64,000 nucleotides of DNA from JABWAM01 sp964653025 (lineage in GTDB: Bacteria; Verrucomicrobiota; Verrucomicrobiia; JABWAM01). Made by a program: the position numbers and the translations under genes. The stretch is from positions 1 to 64,000 of the forward strand of contig CAZZBZ010000003.1 of assembly GCA_964653025.1 (NCBI GenBank). Direction: 5' to 3'. The number at the start of each line of letters is the position of its first letter. The first letter of the stretch is position 1. This document shows, one piece after another, positions 8,916 through 17,890 of the stretch. The notes beneath the pieces are model-generated. The model was not told the DNA's origin. It was given only the letters and a program-made list of their open reading frames with translations, and searched no databases.

Positions 8916-9805
8916 TTTTTTACAGGAAGGGGCACGACCTCGAGCGAGAAATCAAGGGCAACCGGTGAATGGGTAAGGCTGCCCACGGAGATGAAGTCCA
9001 CCCCGGTGCGTGCGATGGCGGGGATGGCCTTGAGAGTGATACCGCCAGAGGCCTCGGTTTTCGCGCGGCCGCCCACGATCTTCACCGCGCGGCGGAGCGT
9101 TGCGGGGGGCATGTTGTCGAGGAGGATGTAGTCCGGGTGGGCGGCGACGGCCTGGCGCACCTGGGCGAGGGTGTCGCACTCGACCTCGATCTTGAGGCGC
9201 GGCCAGCGGCGGCGGGCGCGGCGGATCGCTTCGCCAACCGGATCGCGGGTGTGAGGCGCGAGCGCGGCGAGGTGGTTGTCCTTGATGAGGACCATGTCGT
9301 GGAGGCCGGTCCGGTGGTTCTGGCCGCCGCCACAGCGAACCGCGTACTTCTCGAGGGCGCGAAGGCCGGGGGTGGTCTTGCGGGTATCGAGGATCACGGG
9401 TGGGTGGCGCGGGTTGGCCCTGCGGGCCGCGGCGACGTGATGCGAGGTGAGGGTGGCAATCCCGCTGAATCGCTTGAGGAAATTGAGGGCCACGCGTTCT
9501 CCCGCGAGGATCGCGCGCGTCGGCCCGGTGATCGTCATCACGGCCTGGCCCGGACGGATGGCTTGCCCGTTGCGGACATGATGCGTGACGCGGATTCCCC
9601 GACCCGCCTGACGAAAGACCTCGTGGGTGGTCAGGTAGCCGCAGAAGACGCCCGCGCGGCGTGCGATGATCCGCGCCCGACTCCGGGAGGAAGCGGGGAT
9701 CGTGGCGAGGGAGGTGACGTCGCCCCGGTCGCCGAGGTCCTCGCGGAGGGCGGCCCGCACGAGGGCGCGGATACCGGCGAGGGAGGGAAGGGGGGCGGGT
9801 CTCAT
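8912..9805 (-). CDS. nadC: Nicotinate-nucleotide pyrophosphorylase (carboxylating)
   Basis: 297-residue quinolinate phosphoribosyltransferase, which converts quinolinate and PRPP to nicotinate mononucleotide in de novo NAD synthesis. The family markers are ALREDLGDRGDVTS near the N-terminus, DTRKTTPGLRALEKYAVRCGGG with the substrate-binding Arg/Lys residues, NHRTGLHDMVLIKDNH and EVECDTLAQ. It follows lysC after one base and overlaps ubiX by four bases, giving a tight lysC-nadC-ubiX transcript. nadA and nadB are not nearby. Confidence 0.96.
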   Translation of the reverse strand: MRPAPLPSLAGIRALVRAALREDLGDRGDVTSLATIPASSRSRARIIARRAGVFCGYLTTHEVFRQAGRGIRVTHHVRNGQAIRPGQAVMTITGPTRAILAGERVALNFLKRFSGIATLTSHHVAAARRANPRHPPVILDTRKTTPGLRALEKYAVRCGGGQNHRTGLHDMVLIKDNHLAALAPHTRDPVGEAIRRARRRWPRLKIEVECDTLAQVRQAVAAHPDYILLDNMPPATLRRAVKIVGGRAKTEASGGITLKAIPAIARTGVDFISVGSLTHSPVALDFSLEVVPLPVKK

Positions 9806-9806
9806 C

Positions 9807-11024
9807 TCAGGCCCCGCCGAGGCGGAACTTGGTGTGGACGGCGTTCATCGCGCGGTCGGCATCGGCGGCGTCGATGACCACCGAGATCTTGATCTCGCTG
9901 GTGGAGATCATCTGGATGTTAACCTTGTTCGCGGCGAGGGTCTCGAACATGTCGGCTGCCACGCCCGAGTGGGAGCGCATGCCGATGCCGACGACCGAGA
10001 GCTTGGCGATTCCCTCAACGGCGGCGATGGCGCCGGCATCCATCTCCTTTGCGATGGGGTCGAGGATGCGACGGGCCTTGGCGAGGTCGTCCTTCCCGAC
10101 GGTGAAGCTGATGTCCGTGAATCCCTCGGTCGAGGCGTGCTGGACGATCATGTCCACGTTGAGGTGGGCGTCGGCCAGGGCCTTGAAGACGCGGGCGGCG
10201 ATGCCGGGGCGGTCGGGAACCTTCGGGATGTTGAACTTGGCCTGGTTCTTATCCACGGAGACTCCGCGGATCACGACATCTTCCATTTTTCGGGTTTCTT
10301 CTTTCACGAGGGTGCCGGGGTTGTCATTCATGCTGGATCGGACGGAAAAGGGGACCTTGAACTTCTTGGCGAACTCGACGGAGCGGCTCTGCATGACCTT
10401 GGCGCCGAGGCTGGCGAGTTCGAGCATCTCGTCGTAGGAAATCTCATCGAGCTTGCGGGCGTCCTTCACGAGGCGTGGGTCGGCGGTGTAGACGCCGTCC
10501 ACGTCGGTATAGATCTCGCAGAGGTCGGCCTTGAGGGCGGCGGCAAGGGCGATCGCGGTGAGGTCGGATCCGCCGCGCCCGAGGGTGGTGATCGTCCCCT
10601 CGGGGTCCGCCCCCTGGAAGCCGGCCACGATGACCACATTGCCCGCGGCGAGCATCTCGTGGGCGCGCTTCGGAGTGATGTTGGCGATCTTGGCCCGGGT
10701 GTGGACGCCGTCGGTGACGATGCCCGCCTGCGCCCCGGTGAGGGAGACCGCCTTCTGGCCGAGGGAATGGAGCGCCATTGCGGTGAGGGCGATGGTGGTC
10801 TGCTCGCCCGTGGCAAGGAGGACGTCCATCTCGCGCTCGTCGGGAGAGGGGTTTACGTCGCGGGCGAGCTTGATGAGGCTGTCGGTAACGCCCGACATCG
10901 CGGAGACGACCACGACAACCTGGTTGCCGGCCTCGCAGGTGCGCTTGACACGTGCAGCGACGTTGCGGATGCGCTCGGGATTGCCCACCGAGGTTCCGCC
11001 GAATTTCTGGACGATGAGAGCCAT
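9807..11024 (-). CDS. lysC: Aspartate kinase
   Basis: 405-residue monofunctional aspartokinase, first step of the lysine/threonine/methionine branch. The start MALIVQKFGGTSVGNPERIRN contains the KFGGTSV nucleotide-binding signature. The catalytic domain runs to about residue 250, and the C-terminal 150 residues carry the two ACT domains used for feedback inhibition by lysine and/or threonine. No homoserine dehydrogenase is fused. The next upstream gene is on the same strand 90 bases away; nadC follows with a single-base gap. Confidence 0.96.
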   Translation of the reverse strand: MALIVQKFGGTSVGNPERIRNVAARVKRTCEAGNQVVVVVSAMSGVTDSLIKLARDVNPSPDEREMDVLLATGEQTTIALTAMALHSLGQKAVSLTGAQAGIVTDGVHTRAKIANITPKRAHEMLAAGNVVIVAGFQGADPEGTITTLGRGGSDLTAIALAAALKADLCEIYTDVDGVYTADPRLVKDARKLDEISYDEMLELASLGAKVMQSRSVEFAKKFKVPFSVRSSMNDNPGTLVKEETRKMEDVVIRGVSVDKNQAKFNIPKVPDRPGIAARVFKALADAHLNVDMIVQHASTEGFTDISFTVGKDDLAKARRILDPIAKEMDAGAIAAVEGIAKLSVVGIGMRSHSGVAADMFETLAANKVNIQMISTSEIKISVVIDAADADRAMNAVHTKFRLGGA

Positions 11025-11114
11025 GCTTTGAGGGGGCGCAATTTGCCCCTGTCGCGGGGACGAATCAAGCCCAGCCTGCCGCCTTCAGGTTAAGATTGAC
11101 AGGTGATGATGACC

Positions 11115-11969
11115 TTATCCGCGAAGGAACTCCGGGAGTGTTTCGCGCCAGGGGCGGATGGTATTACCGGTCAGCTTTTCGTAGCGCGAGGTGTCGAGGA
11201 CGGAGTAGGGGGGGCGTTTGGCGGGGAGGTTGAGCGAGGCGGAGGAGATGGGTTCGACCTTGCGGCAGCGCACGGGGAAGTTGAGGTGCGGGGCCACATC
11301 GAGGAGCGCGAGGGCGAAGTCATACCAGGAAAGCTCTCCGCGGTTCGCGAAGTGAACGATTCCCGTGGCGCCGCGAGCGACGAGGGCCTCGATTGCCGTG
11401 GCGAGGTCGGGGGCGTAGGTGCAGTTGCCGGTGCGGTCATTGGCGACGCGGAGGGTTTCCTTGGTCGCGACGAGTTCGCGGAGGCGGCAAAGGAAGGTCT
11501 TTCCGCTCGGACTGAACACCCAGGCGGGGCGGACCACGAGGGCCGAGGAGGCGGCGGCGAGGACGCGCGACTCACCCTCGAGTTTCGAGGCCGCGTAGGC
11601 ACCGAGGGGATAGGCAGGGTCCTCCTCATGGTAGGGGCGGCGAATCGCGCCGTCGAAGACGTAGTCGGTGCTCACGTGGACCATGCGGATGCCGCGCTTG
11701 TGGCACGCGGCTGCGAGGCGCCCGGGTGCGGCGGCATTCACCTCGAAGGCCCGCTCGCGCTCCGATTCGCAGAGGTCCACGGCGGTCATGGCCGCAGCGT
11801 TGACGACGCACTCCGGCCGGTCACGGTCGAGCACACCTTCGATTGCGGGGGTGTCGCAGAGATCGAGGGCGGCGTGGTTCGAGGCGAGGCAGGGGATCCC
11901 GCTTGCGCGGTAGTGGCGGGTGAGGGCATCGCCGAGAATTCCGCCGGCACCGAGAACGAGGCGCTTCAT
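11115..11969 (-). CDS. dTDP-4-dehydrorhamnose reductase-like SDR protein
   Basis: 284-residue extended short-chain dehydrogenase of the RmlD type, expected to reduce a nucleotide-linked 4-keto sugar with NAD(P)H. The start MKRLVLGAGGILGDALTRHY carries the dinucleotide-binding glycines; STDYVFDG and the YxxxK pair in GAYAASKLEGES are the RmlD catalytic-region motifs; the C-terminal half contains the usual PYSVLDTSRYEKLTG segment. The ATG at 11969 is chosen over an upstream start that runs through repeat-like DNA. No rmlA, rmlB or rmlC is adjacent, so the sugar substrate is uncertain. Confidence 0.88.
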   Translation of the reverse strand: MKRLVLGAGGILGDALTRHYRASGIPCLASNHAALDLCDTPAIEGVLDRDRPECVVNAAAMTAVDLCESERERAFEVNAAAPGRLAAACHKRGIRMVHVSTDYVFDGAIRRPYHEEDPAYPLGAYAASKLEGESRVLAAASSALVVRPAWVFSPSGKTFLCRLRELVATKETLRVANDRTGNCTYAPDLATAIEALVARGATGIVHFANRGELSWYDFALALLDVAPHLNFPVRCRKVEPISSASLNLPAKRPPYSVLDTSRYEKLTGNTIRPWRETLPEFLRG

Positions 11970-12140
11970 GGACACGTGCTCCGAGACGCCATGGTTCTCA
12001 CAGGGGGGCGAATTCTTTCCGATGACGGTGGAGGGAGGGAGAATGACCGATGACCAAGAACCGATGACCAGGGAACTCCCAGGAATCCAATAAGCCAACC
12101 CCTGGATGGCTGAAGAATTTTCCGGGTTGGACCCACTTGG
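11970..12140. other. Non-coding gap with short direct repeats
   Basis: 171 bases upstream of the RmlD-like gene. It contains a near-tandem GACCGATGACC repeated around 12043-12070 and a short CTCCCAGG/CAGGGAA palindrome-like stretch. No gene or clear promoter was found. Confidence 0.4.
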
Positions 12141-12911
12141 TCACTGGGCATTGGGACTTGGGTCTTCCCCGCGCGTTGCGTGCGGGGCGTCCACGGTTTC
12201 CGCGTAGATCGGTCCGAACCACATGTCCACGAGGCAGAGACCGAAGACCGCGCCGAGCGGGATGGTGTAGAAGAGGGCGCAGGTGACCGAGTTGACGCCG
12301 GCGAGAAAAGCGGAAGCGAGGAGGTAATCCCCGGCGTTGGCGCGGAAGCGGCGCCAGTTCTCAGCGTAGTTGAGCGCGGCCGAGATGACCGAGGCCCCGT
12401 CGAGCCAACGGCAACAGGCGACGGCGCAGAAGGGGACGGAGAACCAGAGCGCGGCGCCTGCAGCCAGACCGAGCAGGCCGTCGGGCAAACCGCCGAAGTG
12501 GCCAAGGACCAGCCAGCAAAGGGCGGTCCATGCGGCCACGGGGAGGATGAGGGTGAAGAGGGCGAGGATCAACTTCACCGCTCCCTCCCGCGCGTAGCGG
12601 GGCAGGAGGCGGGGGGTCCAGTCGGGCAACTGCTCCCCCTGGCCGGTCCGCGCGCGGCGGAGGACCTCGAAAGTGAAGCCGAGCGGGAACCAGAAGGTGA
12701 GGGCGTTGACGAGCACGAGCCAAGGGAAGGCGGCCCGCGCCCAGGAGGGGCCGGTGCCAGAGAACCACGCCGGGGCGAACGCGACGACGAGAGGGTTGAT
12801 GAGAAGAATGCCCGCGAGCAGGAGCTTGGGGAACCACTCGGGATCCCGGAGCACGGTGGAGAAGCCTTGTCGGAGTTCGGAGAAACGGCGCGGTGCGGGG
12901 GAAGTCGTCAA
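12141..12911 (-). CDS. Multi-pass membrane protein, DUF4013-like
   Basis: 256-residue integral membrane protein of unknown function. Hydrophobic segments are visible around residues 28-48, 60-80, 112-140, 142-165 and 195-225. The amphipathic start FSELRQGFSTVLRDPEWFPKLLLAGI and the DWTPRLLPRYAREGAVKLI segment match the pattern of DUF4013 proteins as I recall it. The start codon is TTG, so the true start may differ. It is separated by 31 bases from the transglutaminase-like gene on the same strand. Confidence 0.65.
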   Translation of the reverse strand: MTTSPAPRRFSELRQGFSTVLRDPEWFPKLLLAGILLINPLVVAFAPAWFSGTGPSWARAAFPWLVLVNALTFWFPLGFTFEVLRRARTGQGEQLPDWTPRLLPRYAREGAVKLILALFTLILPVAAWTALCWLVLGHFGGLPDGLLGLAAGAALWFSVPFCAVACCRWLDGASVISAALNYAENWRRFRANAGDYLLASAFLAGVNSVTCALFYTIPLGAVFGLCLVDMWFGPIYAETVDAPHATRGEDPSPNAQ

Positions 12912-12942
12912 TGTCGGGTCGGTTGCTGAGGGTGGGGAGGGA

Positions 12943-13785
12943 TCAGCCGTTCAAGACACGGAGGTACTGGCGGATGCGTGCGAGGCGGGGGCGGTCCTCT
13001 TCGATCTCGTAGACGCGCGAGAGGTTCATGAGCATGCGCAGGAGGATCTGGCGATGGGTCGCGGGGGCGAGGTGCTCCTCGCGAAACTCCTGGCCGCGGG
13101 TCACCACAATCTGGCGGCAGGCTTCCGCATCGAGCATGCGTCCGTGGTGGAAAGGGTCATAGAACTGGTTGTTCCACCGTATGATGAAATGTCCGGGTAG
13201 CGCCACGCCCTGTACCCCGAGGTCGAGCCGTCGCCCGAGGAGCACATAGAGGAGCGAGAGAGTGAGGGGGATCCCCAGCCTTCGCTCCAGGACCCGATTC
13301 AGGTAGGTGTTTTCGGCCTCGTAATACCGATCACGATTCCCGCGGAAGCGGTACTTCTCGTGGATGACCTGCGAAAGGGCGTGGATCTGGGAAGGGTTGC
13401 CGTCGAGCCCGAGCGCCAGTCGCACATCGGCGGCCATCTCATCGAGCATTTGGCGCCAGGGGGTCATGTCGGCGGCCGAATACTCGGTGCCGGCGAGGAG
13501 AAAACATGCCTCCTCGAGGTCCGCATTGGGGTCTGCGCGGAGACGGGTGCAGAAATCGAGGAAAGCCTGATGGCAGCCGCCGCGTTTCAGGCGCTGGAGG
13601 ACCTCCACGAGGTGTTGCTCGGCGGGAGAGCCATGAAGTTCCCTGATCCACTCCTCGTACTGCGGGACGGCCTCGCGACCGAGGTCGAAGAGCTGCTCCT
13701 TGACCAGTTTAAGCGTAGAGGGGTCATCGTCCGCCAGCAGGCGAAAAAGGGAGGTCTTCTGATTTTCGGAGAGGGTGGTGCCCAT
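12943..13785 (-). CDS. SirB1-like transglutaminase-fold protein
   Basis: 280-residue cytoplasmic protein of the SirB1/transglutaminase-like family, found in many bacteria and not biochemically defined. The recognisable core is IHEKYRFRGNRDRYYEAENTY followed by LNRVLERRLGIPLTLSLLYVLLGRRL and GVALPGHFIIRW. The classical transglutaminase cysteine is replaced by a serine in the LTLSLLY segment, so thiol catalysis as in true transglutaminases is unlikely. The N-terminal 120 residues look like a helical repeat region. Some homologues carry TPR repeats; here the protein ends soon after the core. Confidence 0.8.
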   Translation of the reverse strand: MGTTLSENQKTSLFRLLADDDPSTLKLVKEQLFDLGREAVPQYEEWIRELHGSPAEQHLVEVLQRLKRGGCHQAFLDFCTRLRADPNADLEEACFLLAGTEYSAADMTPWRQMLDEMAADVRLALGLDGNPSQIHALSQVIHEKYRFRGNRDRYYEAENTYLNRVLERRLGIPLTLSLLYVLLGRRLDLGVQGVALPGHFIIRWNNQFYDPFHHGRMLDAEACRQIVVTRGQEFREEHLAPATHRQILLRMLMNLSRVYEIEEDRPRLARIRQYLRVLNG

Positions 13786-13839
13786 GAACGTTTGTGCAAG
13801 CTAGCATCGATGTCGCCGCGCGACAAGGCGGCGTCGCCG

Positions 13840-14244
13840 TCAGCCGAGTCGGAAGTGGATCTCAGAAACCCCGAGATGTGGGAACTTCGCGGTGATGGAC
13901 TTCAGGATCGCCCGCTTGTGCTCGAAGGCGATGAGGTGCATCCATGTCGAATGGTCCACGAGGACGAGGAGGCGGCCTTTTTTTAGCCCGGCCGGACGAC
14001 AGTGCGCGGCGAGCGTGGGGCCCACGAGGTCCGGCCATGTCTCATCGAGGACCTTCTCCTCTCGACGGGGGTCCCCGAGGATTCCGTCGACCACCGCGTG
14101 GATGGCATCAGAGATCGAGCGGAAGGGGGACTTCTCCCCGTCGGTCCAGTCCGCGCCACGGAGGGAGGCAAGGAGAGAACGCCGGGCCGCGGCCTCGGGA
14201 CGGCGGCGGAGGGGGAGCAGCTTTCGGCGCAGCTCCGGCGTCAT
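13840..14244 (-). CDS. DUF721 / DciA-like protein
   Basis: 134-residue basic protein. The segment VVDGILGDPRREEKVLDETWPDLVGPTLAAHCRPAGLKKGRLLVLV is the DUF721 (DciA) core: a W-x-x-x-V-G pair, then a strand-rich region ending with HSTWMHLIAFEHKRAIL. In bacteria that lack DnaC or DnaI helicase loaders, DciA loads DnaB at replication origins; that role is established for some family members and only inferred here. It lies 18 bases upstream of a ferredoxin gene on the same strand. Confidence 0.8.
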   Translation of the reverse strand: MTPELRRKLLPLRRRPEAAARRSLLASLRGADWTDGEKSPFRSISDAIHAVVDGILGDPRREEKVLDETWPDLVGPTLAAHCRPAGLKKGRLLVLVDHSTWMHLIAFEHKRAILKSITAKFPHLGVSEIHFRLG

Positions 14245-14262
14245 GCCCGGGCAGGTAAAAAA

Positions 14263-14496
14263 CTACTGGCCGTCGCTACCAATCGCTTCGACCGGGCAGC
14301 CTTCCATGGCCTGCTTGCACTGGGCTTCCTCATCCGTGGTTGCGGGCTGCTTGGTGACAAAGGAATAGCCGCCCTCGTCGCTGCGGGCGAAGTTGTTCGG
14401 CGCGGTCTCGCGACAGAGGTCACAATCGATGCACTGGTCGTCGACATAGAACTTGCCGGCGACATTTTCCTTATGCTTGTTGGCGAAATCGGCCAT
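14263..14496 (-). CDS. Small 4Fe-4S (or 3Fe-4S) ferredoxin
   Basis: 77-residue acidic electron carrier. Cysteines occur as CIDCDLC near residues 22-28 and later as CKQAMEGCP, which matches single-cluster ferredoxins of the Fer4_13/Fer4_15 type: three cysteines in CxxCxxC, a fourth in the final CP motif, and an extra cysteine at the preceding CKQ. It probably carries electrons for a flavoprotein or oxidoreductase. The indolepyruvate oxidoreductase in this window lacks its own ferredoxin domain and is one possible partner, but the genes are 14 kb apart. Confidence 0.88.
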   Translation of the reverse strand: MADFANKHKENVAGKFYVDDQCIDCDLCRETAPNNFARSDEGGYSFVTKQPATTDEEAQCKQAMEGCPVEAIGSDGQ

Positions 14497-14586
14497 AAAT
14501 ATTTTTGGTTAGGTGTTGATGAGGCGGTGAAATATAGCAGCACGTCCACGACCTGCAATGGAAAAACCGTCGCAAAAAATGCGGAG

Positions 14587-15552
14587 CTACTTTTGGGCGG
14601 GCACGAGGATCCTCAGTGCGGCGGGCTCCACGCGGAGGCGACCCGGGAGGCATCCGACGAACTCACCGTCCACCTCCACCGGGACGGGGGAAGGGGAGGT
14701 GACGACCACCTCGTGTGCGTGGCGGTAAATGATTCCCGTTGTTTTGTGATGCACCCCGCGGAGGACAGCCTGGAGGTAGACCAGGAGGTCGAGCGGGGCT
14801 CGCGACTGGAAGACGCAGAGGTCCAGAAGTCCGTCACTCATTGAGGCCTTATGGAAAACCGCGAACGGTCCGCCGTAAAACCGCCCATTCCCGATCAGCA
14901 CGAAGGACCCCATGATCTTTTCGGATCCATCGATTTCCAGGGAGATTTCAGGGAGGGGGTCATTCCAGGACTTGAGGGCCTCGATGACGTAGCTGAGGGC
15001 GCCCCAGCGGTTCTTTGCCTGATGGGTGACGTTGCGGACGATGTGCGCATCAAGCCCGATGCCGCCGAGTTGGACGAGGTGGCGAACCGCGGGTCCCGTC
15101 GCGCTCTCATAATCGACGCGAACGAGGTCCACGGTGGTCGTGTGGCCGGCGTGGATCACCTCCCACGCACCCTTGAGGTCGAGTGGGATGCCGAGTTCGC
15201 GGGCGAGGACGTTGGCGGTGCCGGTGGGGAGGATTCCGAGGGCGGTGTCCGTACCGACGAGGCCGTTGATCACCTCATTGATGGTGCCATCCCCCCCGGC
15301 AGCGATCACCACGGGGCTTCCCGATCGGGCAGCCTTGGCGGCCTTTTTTGTGGCGTTGCCCGGTCCCTTGGTGAGTTTTAGGCGGCAACCCCGCGAGAGC
15401 TTGTAGAGATCGAACCAGAGGGCGCCGGCGCGTTCCGAGCGCGCGAAGGGGTTAAAGATAACCGTGGGACGGATCGGTTTTCGGGAGGGTTGGGCGTAAT
15501 ACGGGAGAGGAGGCGAGGCCCTTTGTGTGGGAGGCGTCTCGGTCGACGGCAT
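14587..15552 (-). CDS. Diacylglycerol kinase-family lipid kinase (YegS/BmrU-like)
   Basis: 321-residue lipid kinase of the DAGK catalytic family. The signature VVIAAGGDGTINEVINGLVG has the GGDGT ATP-binding motif, followed by LGILPTGTANVLARELGIP. The N-terminal IFNPFARSERAG resembles the family's first strand and phosphate-binding loop. The open frame continues upstream to 15894, but that part overlaps the YihY gene and lacks similarity; ATG 15552 leaves an 11-base gap. The substrate may be diacylglycerol, phosphatidylglycerol or a sphingoid base. A ceramidase-like protein elsewhere in the window makes a sphingoid substrate conceivable but unproven. Confidence 0.87.
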   Translation of the reverse strand: MPSTETPPTQRASPPLPYYAQPSRKPIRPTVIFNPFARSERAGALWFDLYKLSRGCRLKLTKGPGNATKKAAKAARSGSPVVIAAGGDGTINEVINGLVGTDTALGILPTGTANVLARELGIPLDLKGAWEVIHAGHTTTVDLVRVDYESATGPAVRHLVQLGGIGLDAHIVRNVTHQAKNRWGALSYVIEALKSWNDPLPEISLEIDGSEKIMGSFVLIGNGRFYGGPFAVFHKASMSDGLLDLCVFQSRAPLDLLVYLQAVLRGVHHKTTGIIYRHAHEVVVTSPSPVPVEVDGEFVGCLPGRLRVEPAALRILVPAQK

Positions 15553-15563
15553 GGTCGCACGGA

Positions 15564-16460
15564 TTATGTTATTCGGTCTCTTGACTCGGCGCGCACCTCC
15601 TGTGCGGCCTGGGCGGCCTCGGCGCCGAGCACGAAGATAAAGCAGGAGTAGAAGACCCAGACCATGAGCACGAGAACGAAGGCGTACGCACCGTAGATTC
15701 GGCTGTAGGAGGTCAGGCTTCCGAGGTAGAGGGCGAAGACACGTCCGGAGACCTCCCAGATGAGGCTTGTCGCGAGGGCAGCCCAGAGGGCCTTGCGCTT
15801 GGAGGGACGCTGGTCCGGCACGTAGCGATAGAGGACATAGCAGAGCAGGAAGAGGATCGGGATCGAGGAGAGGTCGGTGACCATGCCGGACCATGCGCCG
15901 AGTGCGGTATGGTCGGTGGTGGGGAACAGGATTTGTAGCCGTTTAACGGCCCGGATCACCCAGACGAGAGTGGTCGCGCCCAGGATGAGGAGCGTGAGTG
16001 CCAGGACGAGCGTGATGTCGAGAAGATAGCTCAGAAGGAGGTGACGGCTGGGCCGCACGCTGAAGACGCGGTGAAGTGCCGAGCGTGTGGAGGAAAAAAG
16101 CGAGGCGGAGGTGCAGACGAGCACCAGGATACTGATGAAGCCGAGGGATTTTTTATGGAGGAGCATCTCCTGAAGCACGGAGGAGAAACCGTCGCGAATG
16201 GCATCGGTGAAAGGCTGGTTTGGGAAGGCCGCCATGATGACGCGGTGGGCGAGATGAATGGTCTCCTCGGTGCGCAACCACATGCCGAGGACGTATATCC
16301 AGATCAGCATTACCGGCAGGAGGCAGACGAGAACGTTGAAGGCCAGGCCCGAAGCGAGGAAGAGGATGTCGTCTTGCCATATCCGCGTCCAAAGTCGAGC
16401 GGCCCACGCTCCAAGGAGGGTTGCGACCCGCATCTCGCGTTCGAGGAGACGCTCCAGCAT
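15564..16460 (-). CDS. YihY/UPF0761-family inner membrane protein
   Basis: 298-residue protein with about six transmembrane helices, formerly misnamed ribonuclease BN. The family pattern is visible: an N-terminal helix after ARLWTRIWQDDILFLASGLAFNVLV, central helices, and the motif SLIWEVSGRVFALYLGSLTSYSRIYGAYAFVLVLMVWVFYSCFIFVLGAE, which ends with the conserved GAE. Function is unknown. It starts 2 bases after the ychF stop and lies 11 bases before the lipid kinase gene, so ychF-yihY-kinase is likely one transcript. Confidence 0.9.
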   Translation of the reverse strand: MLERLLEREMRVATLLGAWAARLWTRIWQDDILFLASGLAFNVLVCLLPVMLIWIYVLGMWLRTEETIHLAHRVIMAAFPNQPFTDAIRDGFSSVLQEMLLHKKSLGFISILVLVCTSASLFSSTRSALHRVFSVRPSRHLLLSYLLDITLVLALTLLILGATTLVWVIRAVKRLQILFPTTDHTALGAWSGMVTDLSSIPILFLLCYVLYRYVPDQRPSKRKALWAALATSLIWEVSGRVFALYLGSLTSYSRIYGAYAFVLVLMVWVFYSCFIFVLGAEAAQAAQEVRAESRDRIT

Positions 16461-16462
16461 GG

Positions 16463-17590
16463 TCAGACGTTGAAGCGAAACTCGACGACGTCGCCATCCT
16501 GCATCACGTACTCGCGCCCCTCGAGGCGGAGTTTGCCCACCTCGCGGGCTTTCGCGAAGGAGCCGAGTTTTACGAGTTCCTCGTAGCGGACGATCTCCGC
16601 GGCGATGAAGCCGCGCTCAAAGTCGGAGTGGATGACCCCCGCGGCGCGCGGGGCGGTGTCGCCAGCGTGAATCGTCCAGGCGCGGGACTCCTTCTCGCCG
16701 GTGGTGAGGAAGGTGCGGAGACCGAGAAGATGGTAGGCCGAGCGAATGAGGGCACCGACGCCCGATTCCTTCACGCCAAGCCCACTGAGGTACTCGGCCT
16801 GCTCTGCTTCCGCGAGGTCGAGGAGGTCGCTCTCGATCTGGGCGCTGATGATGACAGCCTCGGTGTCGTGGTGGGCTTTCACGTATTGGCGCACGGCGGC
16901 CACGTGACGCCCGGCGGGGGTGTCGGGGAGTGATTCGGAGAGGCAGGCGGCAAGGTCGCTCTCGGCGACATTGCAAGCGAAGAGCGTGGGCTTGGCGGTG
17001 AGGAGGAAGATGTTGCGGAGGACGGCTTTCTCTTCGGGGCTGAGCGCGGCGGTAATCGCAGGTTTTCCGGTATCGAGATGGGGCTCGACCTTCTCGATCA
17101 CATGCACCTCCGCCTGGGCGACCTTGTCTCCGCCGCGGGCAGCTTTCACCTGTTTCTCTCGGCGGCGCTGGATCGCGGCGAGATCGGCGAGGACGAGTTC
17201 GGTGGAGATCACCTCGATGTCCCGGAGCGGGTCGATACTGCCGCTCACGTGGTGGACATTCGCGTCCTCGAAGCAACGGACGACCTGGATGATGGCGTCC
17301 ACCTCGCGGATGTGGGTGAGGAACTGGTTTCCAAGCCCCTCACCCTGGCTAGCGCCCTTTACGAGCCCGGCAATATCCACGAACTCGATGGCCGCGGGCA
17401 CCTTCTTCACCGAGTGGGACATCTCGGCGAGGCGGTCGAGACGGAAGTCGGGGACGGAGACGACGCCGATGTTCGGCTCGATGGTGCAGAAGGGATAATT
17501 GGCGGCGTCCGCCTTTCTTGCGCGGATCAGCGCGTTGAAGAGCGTGCTCTTGCCTACGTTGGGCAGACCGACGATTCCGGCTCGAAGCAT
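16463..17590 (-). CDS. ychF: Redox-regulated ribosome-binding ATPase YchF (OLA1 family)
   Basis: 375-residue Obg-family P-loop protein that prefers ATP and binds ribosomes. The start MLRAGIVGLPNVGKSTLFNA carries the G1 motif; the NYPFCTIEPNIGVV segment contains switch I, DIAGLVKGASQGEGLGNQFL is switch II, and the C-terminal TGS-like domain ends with DGDVVEFRFNV. The track of residues AIEFVDIAGLV is diagnostic for YchF. ATG 17590 is chosen because the frame upstream to 17734 has no similarity. Confidence 0.96.
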   Translation of the reverse strand: MLRAGIVGLPNVGKSTLFNALIRARKADAANYPFCTIEPNIGVVSVPDFRLDRLAEMSHSVKKVPAAIEFVDIAGLVKGASQGEGLGNQFLTHIREVDAIIQVVRCFEDANVHHVSGSIDPLRDIEVISTELVLADLAAIQRRREKQVKAARGGDKVAQAEVHVIEKVEPHLDTGKPAITAALSPEEKAVLRNIFLLTAKPTLFACNVAESDLAACLSESLPDTPAGRHVAAVRQYVKAHHDTEAVIISAQIESDLLDLAEAEQAEYLSGLGVKESGVGALIRSAYHLLGLRTFLTTGEKESRAWTIHAGDTAPRAAGVIHSDFERGFIAAEIVRYEELVKLGSFAKAREVGKLRLEGREYVMQDGDVVEFRFNV

Positions 17591-17890
17591 GGGGGTGTCA
17601 GGAAATGCTAAAAGGTGAAGCCTGCCGCCGGAAGGCGCTGGAGGCAAGGCGGTTATCTTGGAAACGGCACTTGGGGGCGCGACAAATTTGTTGGGCTTGC
17701 GGTCAATTTCTTTCTCCCGTGCTAGGGACAGCACGGGCTACCAAGGGTATCGTGTTTTCCCCGGTAGCCCGCCGTGTCCCCACGGCGGGATTGGGATGTT
17801 GTGAGAAGCCAAGGTTAAAGCCTGCGACTACATTTGCATGAACCCCGGGAATTCTGATGGCTTTCGAGAACGTTGCGGTTCCGGCGCGAG
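17591..17890. other. Non-coding gap holding a REP pair
   Basis: The 300 bases upstream of ychF contain no gene. The central third is a GTAG-type REP pair (17716-17789, separate entry). The remainder shows no convincing promoter hexamers that could be placed with confidence. Confidence 0.6.
17716..17789. repeat. GTAG-type REP pair upstream of ychF
   Basis: Two hairpins face each other. Read outward from the middle, each starts with GGTAG and continues into a stem: CCCGTGCT...AGCACGGG (17716-17742, on the minus strand) and CCCGCCGTG...ACGGCGGG (17763-17789, on the plus strand). The head and loop are conserved while the stem bases differ and remain paired. A GTAG tetranucleotide at the foot of a hairpin is the known hallmark of REP sequences mobilised by RAYT (TnpA-REP) transposases. 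A second pair with the two stems in swapped order lies at 45966-46021. Confidence 0.82.

Noticed and set aside
12043..12070. Possible riboswitch or regulatory RNA upstream of the RmlD-like gene
   Set aside because: Only a short direct repeat is visible; no conserved pairing pattern can be drawn.
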